64,000 nucleotides of DNA from Lantana camara (GCA_037501455.1 CM074862.1:52049501-52113500); one strand, 5' to 3'; counted from the stretch's first letter, positions 31,607-44,140 are shown. The notes: generated by a model from the letters alone, not told the origin. Translations and numbers: made by a program.

Positions 31607-33583
31607 AACGATTTTGGACTGGAAACAACCAAGGAATCCTTCTGAGGTAAGAAGCTTTTTGGGACTCGCAGGATACTATCGAAGATTCGTACAGGATTTT
31701 TCAAAGATAGCAGCACCACTTACTCAATTAACCAAGAAGGAAGGAAAGTTCGTATGGACAGAGAAATGCGAACAGAGTTTTCAGGAATTAAAGAAAAGAT
31801 TAACTACCGCACCTGTACTAACATTACCAGAAGGGAAGGAAGGTTACACCGTTTATACCGATGCTTCGAAAGAAGGGTTAGGATGCGTTCTGATGCAGCA
31901 TGGAAAGGTGATAGCATATGCATCAAGAAAGCTTAAACCACATGAAGTCAACTACCCCACCCATGATTTGGAGCTAGCAGCGATCGTCTTTGCCCTCGCA
32001 AAATGGAGACATTACTTATATGGGGTAACCTTTGAAGTGTTCACGGACCATAAAAGTTTGCGGTACTTGTTCACTCAAAAGGAGCTAAACATGAGACAGA
32101 GAAGGTGGATGGAATTTCTGGAAGACTATGATTGTACAATTCAATACCATCCTGGAAAGGGTAACGTGGTGGCTGATGCATTGAGTCGAAAGGCTAGTAT
32201 AGCGCATGTCGAAGGACACCCAATAGAGTGTGAAAGAAGACCAGCTCAAGTGATTCCTAGAGCTAAGTTGGCAAATCTAATAATTTCATCACCACTGAAG
32301 GATCGGTTGATAAAGACACAAGCTATAGACGGATGGATTAAGAAGTGTCTCAATTCCAAGGAGAAGGATGACGAGACAAAATTCAGTAAAGGTGAAGATG
32401 GAATCTTGAGATATAAGAGCAGAGTTTGTGTGCCTTCAGCTATCCGAAAGGAAATACCTGATGAAGCACATAAGACACGTTATACAGTACACCCTGGAGG
32501 AACAAAGATGTACCAAGATCTCAAGAAGCAGTTTTGGTGGAACGGAATGAAGAGAGACATTGCTGAATATGTCAAGAAATGTTTAACTTGCCAAAAGGTT
32601 AAAGCCGAACACCAAAAGCCAGCAGGAAAGTTACAACCACTACCAATTCCTACGTGGAAGTGGGAGCAAATAACCATGGATTTTGTTACCGGGTTACCTA
32701 AAGTTAAGGAAGGACAAGACAGTATATGGGTCATAGTTGACAGATTGACAAAATCAGCACACTTCCTACCGGTCAAGACTACGGATAAAGTTAAATCCTT
32801 AGCAAAACTGTATCAAGAAGAAATTGTGAGATTACATGGAGTGCCATTGAGTATAGTGTCTGACAGAGACCCAAAGTTTACGTCCCAACTTTGGCAAAAT
32901 ATTCAAAGCTTGATGGGAACCAAGTTGCATTTTAGCACAGCGGCGCACCCGCAGACAGACGGACAGTCAGAAAGATGGATTAAATATCTGGAGGATATGT
33001 TAAGAGCGTGTGCCTTGGATTTTTCAGACAGTTGGAAAGATTGTTTACCCCTCGTAGAGTTTGCATACAATAACAGTTATCAGGCTTCAATTCAAGCAAC
33101 TCCATATGAAGCCTTGTATGGGAGAAAATGCAGATCTCCATTATATTGGGATATGGATGAGACAAGGGATACCTCTAAGGGAACTCCCAGGGCCAAAGTA
33201 CTCGAATGGATTGAAAGGGCTACAGAAAAGACTAAGATAATCAGGCAAAGAATGAAAGCCGCCCAAGACAGACAGAAGAGCTATGCCGACAAAAGAAGAA
33301 GGGATTTAGAGTTTGATGTGGGTGAGAAAGTGTTTCTGAAAGCATCGCCAAGGAAAGGGTTCACAAGGATTGGAAAAGGTGGAAAATTGAACCCTAGATA
33401 CATAGGACCTTTTGAGATACTAGAACGTGTGGGTCCAACAGCGTATCGCCTAGATCTACCAGCAAGCTTAACAGGAATCCATAATGTATTTCATGTATCC
33501 CAACTTCGCAAATACTTTGTCGATGAGACACAGGTGGTGCCAGTAGAGGAAGTTCTGTTAAAACCTAATCTAACCTACGAGTT
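31583..33583 (+). pseudogene. Gypsy B pol remainder: RT end, RNase H, integrase
   Basis: An open frame continues the polyprotein after the deletion in a different frame. It can be read from an ATG at 31524, giving 697 residues, but homology starts at [10 protein letters not shown] (residue 19). Positions in that numbering: RNase H D113, E150, D175; linker [10 protein letters not shown]; integrase zinc finger H316, H323, C353, C356; catalytic D386, D447, E483 with D-X35-E spacing; and a GPF module near 625-660. The frame stays open to a stop at 33615-33617, but gypsy sequence ends at NLTYE near 33580. The last ~11 codons belong to the duplicated F flank. The chromodomain and 3' untranslated region are gone. 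Confidence 0.92.
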
Positions 33584-34095
33584 GAACGGGCGTTCCCACT
33601 TTTTTAAACAAAAATAGGCGGCCGAGCCTGGGCACGGCCGTTCCCATTTTGGCCTGTGTACCGGAAGGACCGTTCCCAGCTAAAGGCGCGTTTTTTTAAA
33701 ATTAAAATCGTTGGCGCGTTTTGAAGGGCCACGGGAACAGCCCTTCCCATTTACAAAGGGGAAGCCGGAACGGCCGTTCCCGTACGTCTGACAGAACAAA
33801 AGTTTCTGCACAAAATTAAAATTTAGCACCATGATCCGATGATTTCTTTGACCCCGAATTGCTATTATATGATTGATTATGTGCCAAAACAAGATGTTTT
33901 CATACCACATTGCATATTGCTCGTCGTCTCGTTGCATTTTCGCCGTTCGTCATATTTGGTCCATTTTGAGTCATGTCTCACGTATACACGTCGTGTTTGC
34001 ACAGGTCACGAGGTCGTGGACGAGGAGAAGGCTCCCTAGAGCATATCCTTGTTTTGTTTTGTAAGAAAAGGTGAGGTTTGTTTTAGGTATATAGA
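33584..34095 (+). repeat. Second copy of the LTR F flank inside gypsy B
   Basis: This 512-bp stretch is about 99% identical to 13881-14393 (part of solo LTR F just outside the left LTR of gypsy B), including the palindrome cluster and the final TATATAGA. It replaces the expected chromodomain and polypurine tract before the right LTR. Four substitutions and one 1-base indel by eye give ~0.8% divergence, similar to the LTR pair. Confidence 0.93.
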
Positions 34096-37000
34096 TGTGA
34101 CAGCCCGGTTCGGGACCGGATCAATAAAGGTAAACTAAGGGCGACGTAAGGGCGTTTATAGAACTTGATCCGTATTTTAAATAAATCATATCATGCATCC
34201 CTACATGAATTGAGTGCTCATATGTGATATTAGGTGACCAAAGGGGGGGGGGGGGAAACTACCTTTAAACCCTATAAGCACTACTTATTTCCGAACCGGC
34301 ACTATACCGTTTTATTCAAGAGACCTCAAAGAACCTATACCTACTTTCTTGGAATTTTTCAACTCTCTTTTCAATGCTTTGAGGTTTCGTTTATGTGTCC
34401 AGAGCAATTTAAGAATTTATTTTCAAATAAGAATTCCCGTCGGTAAGAAATATTTCCTTCGTTAGAATGATTTAGCCCTTGAGATCATCACCATAACGTT
34501 CCTCGAATTTTTCTACATTTTTGGAAAGCCTTTCGGATCTTCAAATCTTATCCTAGTATTTATTTCATAATTTAATTAATTTTCGAAATTCAAGAAAATC
34601 AAATCTTCCGAAGCTTATAACTTTTAAACCATACGTCCGATTTCGACCCGTGAGTAACCTTTTCGAAGCTAATTTTATTTCCTAGCTCTTGGACACTTTT
34701 CCAACTTCAAAAATACACAGGAGAAAGGTGAAATTACCAGAATACCCCTGCTGTGACAATTATGTAAAGAAGGAAACCTATTTTTGGAAATTTCATAAAG
34801 TACCCCACCTTAAGTCCCTAAAATAAATATTATTTGCACTTTGGTCCTTCCCAACAACTATAAATAAGTGTGTTGGGGTCTCATTTTGTGCTCACTCCAT
34901 TCTCTTCCTCTCCCCCTAGTGGCCGAACTCCTCCCCCCTTTTAAGGTTAGTTTTCTTATTTTTTTATGTTTTAATTAGTTTAATTTATGTTTTAATTTGT
35001 GTTTTATTTTATGTTTTAATTTATTTATTAATTATCCTAGGTTTAGGATTTAATTTATGTTTTATTTTGTGCATGAATTATGTGATTTAATTTATGCTTT
35101 AATTATTCATCAATTATGAATTATATTTCTTATAGTATAGTTTATTATGAAATGTGTTACATAATTTAATTTTGTGACAAATTAATTATGTGACAATTAT
35201 GCTAGCATGTTATATGTTACATTTTAATTATTTTATGATCATACTTAAGTAATTTAATTTATTTCATGATTTAATTAAATGTTACATGTTATTTAATGTT
35301 ACATAATTAAGGTATAACCTATAGTTTTAAATGTTACATGTTTAATTAATTGTTACATATAATTATACTTGACCAATTGATATATGTTATGGTATACATG
35401 TATAATATACGTATACGTATTTGATTCCAATACGTATAAATACGTGTATACTTTCGTATAAATACTATGTGTATTTCCCTAATAAATACGTATGTACTTT
35501 TGTATAAATACCGTATGTATTCTAGTATAAATACCGCATGTATTCTTGTATAAATACTGTATGTACCTTGTATAAATACTGTATAAATATGGGAGGTATC
35601 CCCGTATAAATACCGTATACATACAGTATAAATACCGTATACATACTATATAAATACACGTATACATACGGTATAAGTACAGTATACATACAGTATATAT
35701 ACCGTATACTTGAATAGTGACCTTTGACCCTTGACCTTTGACTTTGACTTTGACTTTGACTTTGACCTTGACCTTGACCAAGAATTTTGACTTTTAACCT
35801 AATTGATCATTTCAAAGAGACGAATTCAACGGTCAAAGCCTTTTTCGAAAATTCTCAAAAACAAGGGATCAAAGTAGATTTCAAAGTTCACATTGGGGTT
35901 GTTCTAAGACCCTAAGAACATACCCCTAAGCTTTTGATACGAGCTTTCTAATGAGACTAATTGTTTGCCCGAATTCTTTCTTCGGGAAAGATTATCCCTT
36001 GTTTAAATGTGTCGTATTCTTTTCAATCTTACACTTCAATACTTGACTACCCGCACTCAATCATGCATCATTATTCATGTGTGGGACTCAGACCTTTAAG
36101 CTCATAGTAGTCTGTCACTTACAGGAGATAATATCGAGTTCTGGGATCCGCAGGGTACTGTGTGAACCCCGTCTTCTACCAACTATCAGCTTTTCTAAAT
36201 AAATAGGTGAGGTTTAAACTATTTCAACTGGAACCATGAATATTCCTTCATTTTCAAATGATTTCAAAATCAACGCCTTCGGGTGCAAAGATTCCTATCT
36301 TTCAAGTTAACGTTTTCCCGTTTGGGACAATGCTTCGAGTTTAAAGTCAATGATCTCTGATATACGTTCTATTCACTGTTATACTGCTTTGATTAAAGGT
36401 TCAGTCATCTGAACTCTGTGTGCTTATGCACCTTTGTTATTCTGAAAGCAAACTTTGGAAACTTTGTTATGTTGGGCCCTGGCGGTATGGTTAGTAGTAG
36501 ACCGGGAGGCGTGCGCCAATGGCTACTATGATACTGGCCGCCGTAATGACCTTGATGATGGTTTAATCGAAGGTTGGTCACTCCACATCGAAGGTCGGGA
36601 GAGGTGGTAAATTCCTCCCGTTTTGCACGTCACCGCGGGGTAGCTCCCTGGGCGCGACAATAAGGGGAGAAGGGGTGGTGCATGTGATTATGGGTGTCGG
36701 GGTCCTAACGGATCTCGATACCAACTTTGTAAATGTTTTGAGGAGTAAAGGATGGATATGGCCTAGCTTGCGGGCAAACTTTGGTTTTAAAGTCTGCTTC
36801 ATACTTTTGGAAAATATCCCGTACCCTGTTCCCCGTTTTAAAGTATATATAAACCAGAACCTCTGATGTGTGTGCTTGTGAAAAAATCACGTTTTAAGAT
36901 AAAAGAGTTTCTTTCCGATTTGAGGAAAGTCACTAAGAAAGTCTTTCAAAACCCTTCCAGTCCAATTACTCTTTCTTACTGCAAATTACCTCACTTAGTC

Positions 37001-37575
37001 CCTTTTGACTAATACCTGTTCCCTGTTTTCTGACCTCATGGTTTCAGGTAGGCAGCCCGGCGCTTCCTAGAGGTATCTTGAAGCTGTAGGAGGTCTTTTG
37101 TTAAGTCAGTTTGCTAGTTACTTTTCCTTTGTTCTGCATAGTCGTGGTTACCTCTACCTTTACGTTGCATGTTTTACTATGAGAACTTGTTCAGGCTACG
37201 ACCTGAATTACTTGGACTCCGTTTTTATTATGTTCCATTGTTTTCCTATTGGACTAAGGTTTTATGTTAATATTATGGCTACTTGCTTCTGTGGTTATGC
37301 ATATACTACTGTGTTGCATTCATGTTTTCAAAAGTTTAAAATTATTCTGAAATTCCGCTGCGTTGGCAACACTGGTTACTCTGATCATATACTACTGTGT
37401 TGCATTCATGTTTTCAAAAGTTTAAAATTATTCTGAAATTCCGCTGCGTTGGCAACACTGGTTACTCTGATCTTTGTTATGTTCTGTCCGTTCGCCGAAG
37501 TATCTCTCGAGTAATAAAGCTTCCTAGTTACTTGGGTGATACAACGGTGCGGGGTTGTGGCGTTGGGGCGCTACA
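34096..37575 (+). mobile_element. Right LTR of gypsy B
   Basis: 3480 bp, same ends and internal order as the left LTR: G13 run (34243-34255), TATA box (34859-34866), GTATAAATAC array (35391-35711), TGAC array (35717-35779), stem-loop (36995-37012) and 86-bp duplication (37300-37471). No polypurine tract precedes it; instead the F-flank copy ends in ATAGA at 34091-34095. Target duplication ATAGA follows at 37576-37580. Confidence 0.92.
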
Positions 37576-38265
37576 ATAGAACCCTACAACCTTTATGTGC
37601 TATTTTCGGCCAAAACGTATTATATCTATAAACGTTTTCAAAACTACAAACATTTCAAGCAAGCAAGCCATGATTATCATGATTTTCAAGCTTATTTGGC
37701 GAGTACATGATTGCACGTGGGCCCGAGGATAGTTCTTGAGCCAACCAGAAAAGCAAGGGCTGACAGGTAACTCTTGAGCTATTCTTACCTCATTGGGATC
37801 ACCCCCGAAGCCACTAGGAGATTAGTGGTGGAAGGAGTTCCATGTTTAGGGAGTCATGTTCCCTATGCACACCATGTCGTGGATAGTTGGGCCTTGCAAA
37901 CCCACTATCACCCGGAGGAAGAAGGATACTGGGGATCGATCCGGCATGTCGGGTTATCCTCAGGTTATTGCATGTTTCAAGCATGAATATGTTTATTTGA
38001 GCACTAAAGGAAATGTATGATCACGTATTGAATAAATCATGCAAGCACGTATTGTCATGTTTGGTGTAAAGGTTTGAGAATCCCCCTTACTCGCCGGGGC
38101 CACATGTTCATGAAATGATCAAGTTAACATGTTAAAATGATTAGTTGTAATCTCGGGCAAAGAATAAGTTATTTGTGAAATCCATATTTATTTATTTCCA
38201 AGTCTTCACCCCGAGACTCTGACTTGCATGTGACGTGTGTTATATATCTATTTATTGCCTCTCAC

Positions 38266-38284
38266 TCAGTCTTCGGTAGACTGA
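38266..38284 (+). promoter_or_regulatory. Conserved LTR stem-loop (solo LTR F copy)
   Basis: Arms TCAGTC and GACTGA enclose a seven-base loop TTCGGTA, preceded by CTCTCAC and followed by ACTTCACTTTTCAGGT. Confidence 0.6.
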
Positions 38285-38721
38285 TACTTCACTTTTCAGG
38301 TACTTGTGAGCGTGGTCGTGCTAGGCGGGAGTCCGGTCAGGTCTTGCATTTCTCGGGTCTAGCATTGTACCTTTCATATATAGAACTTTTGGTAGCATCA
38401 TGTTATGATCGTTGTTATCACATTTTGAATACTCGAGCATGTATATAACATAACAAGATGATAATGTATTGATAGTTAATGTTGGTATCTATTATGTATC
38501 TATTTGGTAAATATGGTACCTATACGTATTTATTGAATTGCTTCCGCTTTTATTATCATGTTTTCATGGTTTATGTTGGGGAGTGTCCCGCCTAGCTCGT
38601 TTATTTTGATTGTCACCCGTTCGCTATAGTTTTGGTTTATGTACGGATTGTCCATTTCGTATGTGGATCGAGGCTATAGTGCGGGGGATGTAGTGCCTTG
38701 GGGTTAGGGTGCTACAGGAGG

Positions 38722-39755
38722 CAAGTGGGGATGGAATCCTTGGGCATGAGTGTCGTGAAACTCACGACCCTGACATATATGCTTGGATGGTTAGGGTATG
38801 TACAACCCTTCCATCCCCCGGAATAGAAGAGGTACGCTTGTTTTGATTTCGTTTGGATATGCCTATGTGTAATATGAGGAGTTTAGTTGGTTTGCACTCG
38901 TACCCACCGAGTTTTGTTAAGTTTGTAATGATTTGTGAAATGGGAGTGGATTTATAATTAATTAAAATTAGTTATTTTTCCGTTAGGCTTTAAATCTCCT
39001 TATACATCTATTATCACATGAAAATATTTTAGATTGCAAAAACCACACCCCGGTTCATGAGCTTTAAATACATTATGTGTTGTGCTCGTATATATGTATA
39101 GTGTGCATGCGTTAGCCCTTTGCTCAATCTTTGGACTGACCCCTCCCCTTTTATGTTTTTAGCTTGTAGGTTTTGCTTTGGGATTTCGTTGGAGCTAGGC
39201 GGTTTTGAGTCAAGTCTTCGTTTTGTTCGAGTAGAGTCTCTTGTATTTGTTTGAGTCCTTTGCACACGCATGTTTAAGTTTGATCAAGTTTGTATGATAT
39301 GATTGTATGTATGTATACTTATGCATTATTTATATTATGTTTTAAATCTCGGGATAGGTTAGGACCGGTTCTTGGATTAGTTGAACCCGTTTTGTTTCAT
39401 GATTATTCGGGACAGGTTTCTAGGGCCAGTTGAACCCGTTTCGTTGTATGATTATTCGGGACAGGATAAGACAGGTTCCTTAGATTAGCTGAACCCCGTG
39501 CAATTGATTATGAAGTATGGATTGCATTGTCATACTTGATGCATGAAAGTTTTTAAAAGTTTGCATTTCGTATTGCTTCCGCTTTCATGTTTTGCATCTT
39601 TCCATTTGTACAGGGTTAGGTACCGCCTAGCTTATGTCTCGTGTTTTTGTTTTGTCTCCCGTTCGCTATGACTTGGTACGTGTGCGGAGTCTTTATTTCA
39701 TTACACGTGTCGGGTTATAGTGCGGGATGTGGTGCCCACCGCTTGGGGTGCTTCA
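38722..39755 (+). mobile_element. Right part of old LTR G
   Basis: This resumes the homology to LTR H that stopped at 12876: GGTTAGGGT...CAACCCTTCCATC near 38790-38820 matches H at 62405-62435. It ends with the usual tail, CCGTTCGCTATGAC at 39659 and GTGCGGGATGTGGTGCC near 39720, and a final GGGGTGCTTCA (mutated GCTACA) at about 39755. The stem-loop is present with one mismatch at 39124-39139. No gene; the frame at 39029-39271 is chance. Confidence 0.7.
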
Positions 39756-40110
39756 CTTCACGTACATGCGGTCCATATTTGCTTAGAATAAGCAGACTTA
39801 TTTCCACGACTTAAGTGCTTCGATATTTGGATACGCTGAATTGAAAGTTCCATACTATTCTCTCAAATTACACAGAAGGAAATCTCGTCAGATTTCTTCT
39901 TGCCATAATCTTTTTTTTCTATTTTCTGGAGAAAATGTCTTTCATCTTATCTGATTTCTCACATAGATGTCTGGAGGGAGAGATTTCTCTCTATTTATTT
40001 GACGGGAGTTAGAATAACTTCCCGTTCAAATTCAAACTCTCCCATCAACCTATTTACCTAATATAGGTTTCGGGTCAGCCCCATGGGCGACCCGTTTTAT
40101 ATTTCCAACA
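39756..40110 (-). mobile_element. 3' LTR of truncated copia C2
   Basis: On the minus strand an LTR begins TGTTGGAAATATAAAACGGG at 40110, right after a copia polypurine tract (CGAGTGGGAGA, 40111-40121). The far end, near 39756-39767, is not certain, so its length of ~355 bp is approximate. Confidence 0.65.
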
Positions 40111-42560
40111 TCTCCCACTCGCACATGAGGGTTGACGTCAAGTGATAACTGACTAGTATATAGTGTAACAGAATATCTAAATATTTCATACATGCAAATA
40201 AGTCGTGTGACCGGCGAGCACAACAGAGGTTTTAAATGCTATACACCAGTTAAGGATATATAACAGCTCACTTCACAAATGAGGATATTCATTCTATAAC
40301 CCAGATTTCTATTTGATTTCACTAGTTACGGCATCTCTTGATCCCTCAAAATTTTTAAGAGCATACTTAACTATTTTTATAATGTATCCACAATCTTGTT
40401 CCAAACACAATTGGCTAGCTGGTGAATACATCTCAGTGACAATCAACAGACAATCTTCCTTTCCAACCAGTAACTCTAGTTTATCACCTTAGCTACTTTC
40501 CCAGACATACACCACAAATCCGAATCTCTCGTGGATATTGGTGATATGCTAAAGTAGCAACACTGAATCCTAAGATACTATTGATAAGTAATAAGGGTAT
40601 AAAATGAGATCATCAAAAAATCTCTAGGTCTCACACAATGAAAAAAAAGGGATCTATTTCTCGTTACCTATGTAAGGTCAAATTTAGTACACGCGGTATG
40701 AAACGCATGCTATGGTACATGACTTCAATTTTGAAGCGTATATCGTTACTTATCAACAATAGTACCATACAGATCTAAGCTCAAATATATCTCAAACATT
40801 TAACTTCTGAGTTTTGCTTCCAGTGTATTCTCAATAATTTCAAGCACTAAAGTCAAAAACTCAAATCTGACTGACAAGTTCTAGTGGTGTGTGGGATCCA
40901 CTACAATTACCAAATAGGTATATAATGTAATCTCATCCTTACACATTTCCCAAATGTCAGAGGCGATTTCTTGTGTGAGGGAGCCAATCTCAACTTATCC
41001 GACATACTTTTCAGATAACAACAAACATATATATGTGTTCAGCTCAGAAACAAACTTTATCATAGCATAGATATTAAGCATTCATACATTAGAATAAGTA
41101 CATCAAATACTACGCAGTCCCAAGGACTTGACATGACCTATAAATACATCTCTAGATATTGGTTTTGTAAATGGGTCTGCTACCAGAGTATGCGTAGATA
41201 TGTATCTCAGTATCACTTCCTTCTTCTCTATAATATCACGCACAAAATTAAATTTTGTGTCTATGTGCTCGGTTTTCCCATGATATTTGGGATCCGTGGT
41301 ATAAGCAATGGCTGCCTAACTATCACAATAAATTGAAAAAATGCTTTAACCAAACTGCTTCTTAAACTACAGAAGCACAGGCCACAAATTCTGCTTCCAT
41401 AGTGGATAGAGATAAACATGTTTGTTTTTTTCTACTCGAAGATATGGCGCCATCATTTAGCAAAAAAGTATAGCCAGAGGTCGACTTTCGTTCGTCTAAG
41501 TCACCTGCCCAATCAGCATCTGTGTATCCTCTTAACTATAAATTATTCCCTTGATAGTACAAGGAATATTATGTAGTTCCTTTTAGGTATTTGAATATCC
41601 TTTTAACAGCTTTCCAGTGCCATCGTCCTGGATTAGATTGATACCTACTAGCTTGACCCACGACATAACATATATCAGGGCAAGTGCACATCATTGCATA
41701 CATTAAACTTCTAGTGGCACTAGCATATGGTACTTTGGACATATCTTGTATTTCTTGTGGAGTCTTAGGACACATTTCATGGCTTAACGATTCACCTTTT
41801 GCCACAGGAGTATCAATAGGATTGCAGTTTTCCGTTTTGAATCCTTCTAAAATCTTTTTAATATAAGGTTCCTACGAGAGAACAAGTAATCTCTTTGAAA
41901 GATCATGATGGATTTTTATTCCAAGTATATATTCTGCTTCTCCCAAATCCTTCATCTCAAAATTTGAGGATAACCATTTCTTAATGGTAATAAGATACTC
42001 TTTATCGTTTGATGCTAACAAAATGTCATCAACATAGAGTGATAGAATTACAAACTTTTCTTTGGACCTTTTAACATAAACACAATGGTCCTCATCAATC
42101 ATGACAAAGTTATATGAGATTATCACTTGATGAAATCTCAAATACCACTGTCTTGAAGACTGCTTCAATCAGTAAATTGATTTCTATAATTTACAGACCT
42201 TATTTTCTTGACCTTTGAGAATAAAACCTATTGGTTGAACCATAAAGATTTATTCTCCAAGTTCTCCATTGAGAAATGTAGTCTTTACATCCATTTCATG
42301 TAATTCCAAATCCATTTGGCTGCGATGACCAAAAGAAGGCGAGTGGAGGCAAATCTCACCACTGGCGAAAAGGTTTTTTTATAATCAACACTCTCTTGTT
42401 GAGTATAACCTCTTGCTACCAAGAGAGCTTTATACCTCTCAATTGATCCATCAGCTTTACACTTAATCTTGAGAACCCATTTGTTCCCAATAGCCTTTCG
42501 TCCTTGCGGGAGGTCAACTAATTCCCACAATTTATTTGACTCCATAGATTCAACCACCAA
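40111..42560 (-). pseudogene. Truncated, broken copia C2 (RT and RNase H)
   Basis: From 40111 to about 41100 there is 3' non-coding sequence with no recognisable gene. From about 42560 down to 41130 the minus strand carries a copia pol fragment: the RT start ([20 protein letters not shown] and [19 protein letters not shown]), RT with YVDD (about 42030), then RNase H (SNPGRWHWKAVKRIFKYLKG and a decayed SGYTF/TMEAEF region near 41390-41530). It is broken by several stops and frame changes and ends abruptly at 42560 upstream of RT, so gag, protease, integrase and the 5' LTR are absent. Confidence 0.85.
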
Positions 42561-43573
42561 CTAAAACATGTTCAAAGAAACATTTATGAAGGTCTTAGGC
42601 TCATTTATCATGCTTCATATCAAAAGGAAACACAAGAAAAGTCATGGAATTTCGTACAAGAGCATAAACCCTTACTATTCACTCCTATTCATGTCATATT
42701 CCATAACTTCATCAATTCAAGCTCAAAATTAAAAAATCATCGATGTAAAGAAGCACAAAAGGATGGAGAACAAGAATCCAAGCTAACATTTCAAATTGTG
42801 TGAATAGTGATGGGATTTCAAAATCTAAGGATGGAAGAGATATGATTTCAAAATCCCTTGGTGTGAATAGTGATGAGATTTCTTTTCTTCTTGCCTTGGA
42901 GCTGATAGTTTTCTTCCCTTTCTTGGTTGGCTCGAAAATGGGGCTCCAAAATCAAGTAGGGGTTTAAGTTAGGAAGAAATGGGTTCAAGATTGGGGTTAT
43001 TTGGAGCCTAAACGGGTCAGATATGGCCAAAACGGGTAGTATAGGTCACCTCGGTGCAGGCTATTCGGTTCGGGTAAATTTCAGAGGTTCAAATGGGCTT
43101 AAAAAGTTATGAGGCTAGTTCCATTGGCTCTGAATTGTCAAAAAAAGTCCAATAGTGGTGATGAAATTCAAATCTGAGTTCCCGAGCTCAAGTTATACCG
43201 CCCAGAACCCAAGGTGCGCTAAATGCTTTTTAGCTCCTTTAAGTCCCGTTTCACAAAAACAAACCAAAAATCAAATCAAACAAGTTCTAAAACATGTAAC
43301 GAGTACATGATAATGTTCATAATTTAAATAGCTCATACATATCAAATTATCACGAAAATCAGAATTAAATTCGAGCACATACGGACCAAGTTCGGAGTCA
43401 TATAAGTATAAACGTTCAAGTTTCACATTCATAGCTTCCATAATTAATTCATATAATTCAAATGACATATTAACATTAAATTTAACATATAATTACATAA
43501 TTAAATAATTAAAATATGCAAGTATCACCCTCGCGATGTCATACCTGTACGTACAAAGACGCAGGGCGTCACA
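42561..43573 (-). mobile_element. LTR fragment K (5' part of a minus-strand gypsy LTR)
   Basis: This resembles the right end of solo LTR J (about 48480-49515): both pass through GAGTTCCCGAGCTCAAG, then GGTGCGCTAA or GGTACGCTAAGTGCT, then TTTGGTT or TTTCAC near CAAATC. It ends GGGCGTCACA at 43573, followed by a polypurine tract on the minus strand, so it is the 3' LTR of a minus-strand gypsy, truncated on the left against copia C2. A partial duplication of GTGTGAATAGTGATG lies near 42796 and 42860. No gene. Confidence 0.65.
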
Positions 43574-44140
43574 ACCTATCCCCCTTAAAAGGGACCTATC
43601 CTTAGGTCCACTGCCTCGAGTACTGGACTCTAAGCAAAACTTTCCATTGTTCATCCCACGCGGGATTAGTAAACTCCCCGATAGGAATTAGTTCTGGTTA
43701 GGTCTTCAAGCAGTAAGGGGATCTTCAAGATATCTCGATCACGATTCGATGTTGAGGCACTCGAACCATCCTCAGGCGTCATCAAAATCTCTATAAACGT
43801 CTCGTGAAGCATGTTGTTAAATCACTACCCTTATCTCACCGCAACCTAAACACCCCAGAATTTAAGATGCTACCATAGGAAAGCTAAATAGGTAATAAGT
43901 AACGATGAAAGAACCCCGTCTTTCGAGCAACAAGAAGAGAACCCTGTCTCTCACAAACAATAAAGAGAGAACCTTCTCTCTCACAAACAACAAATAGAGA
44001 ACCCCGTCTCTCACAAACAACAAAGAGAGAACCCGTTCTCTCACAAACAACGAAGAGAGAACCCCCTCTCTCACAAACAACAAGGCAAGGGAATCTCCAA
44101 TACTCCCGAGCATCACAATACAAAACAATCACATGCGGAA
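43574..44140 (-). mobile_element. 3' internal end of gypsy K with polypurine tract
   Basis: On the minus strand CCTTTTAAGGGGGATAGGT (43574-43592) precedes the LTR start, similar to the tract of E3. The remainder is decayed, without a credible frame, and contains a 30-bp tandem array (43909-44088). Gypsy E3 inserted at 44141, and the K sequence probably resumes at 58467. Confidence 0.6.
43909..44088. repeat. Six-copy 30-bp tandem array
   Basis: Direct contiguous repeats of AGAGAACCCCGTCTCTCACA plus ACAACAAAG. The TCACAAACAA core recurs every 30 bp at 43951, 43981, 44011, 44041 and 44071. Each unit contains a short inverted repeat GAGA...TCTC. The period keeps the frame, so minus-strand frames read as 10-residue repeats (xFVVCERxGS), but no complete gene is seen. 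Confidence 0.93.

Larger units (their letters stand above)
14394..37575 (+). mobile_element. Gypsy B with copia insertion and rearranged 3' end
   Basis: A plus-strand Ty3/gypsy element bounded by LTRs 14394-17863 and 34096-37575, with perfect target duplications ATAGA at 14389-14393 and 37576-37580. Internal order: primer site, coiled-coil ORF (split by the copia), spacer, gag-pol in two frames, then at 33584 an abrupt switch into a second copy of the F flank (33584-34095) instead of chromodomain and polypurine tract. The LTRs differ by about 39 substitutions in ~3.45 kb by eye, plus a G-run length change and a 20-bp indel. At the commonly used plant rate of 1.3e-8 this would mean roughly 0.4 million years. 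It lacks an intact pol and is non-autonomous. Confidence 0.9.
12877..38716 (+). mobile_element. Solo LTR F, interrupted by gypsy B
   Basis: One LTR in two pieces: 12877-14393, starting TGTAACGCCCC, and 37581-38716, ending GGGTGCTACA. Together they give about 2.65 kb once gypsy B and one ATAGA are removed. Perfect 5-bp target duplications GGAGG lie at 12872-12876 and 38717-38721. There is no primer site, polypurine tract or coding sequence of its own, so it is a solo LTR left by LTR-LTR recombination. It sits inside LTR G. It contains the GGGAACG palindrome cluster, the conserved stem-loop (38266-38284) and the long-range inverted repeat (38320-38330 with 38586-38596). Confidence 0.9.

Noticed and set aside
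34091..34095. ATAGA before the right LTR as proof of a separate solo insertion
   Set aside because: It is part of the duplicated F flank, so it is not independent evidence; a solo LTR product is inferred but not proven.
43909..44088. CRISPR-like direct repeats
   Set aside because: The units are contiguous without spacers, and the context is a plant retrotransposon.
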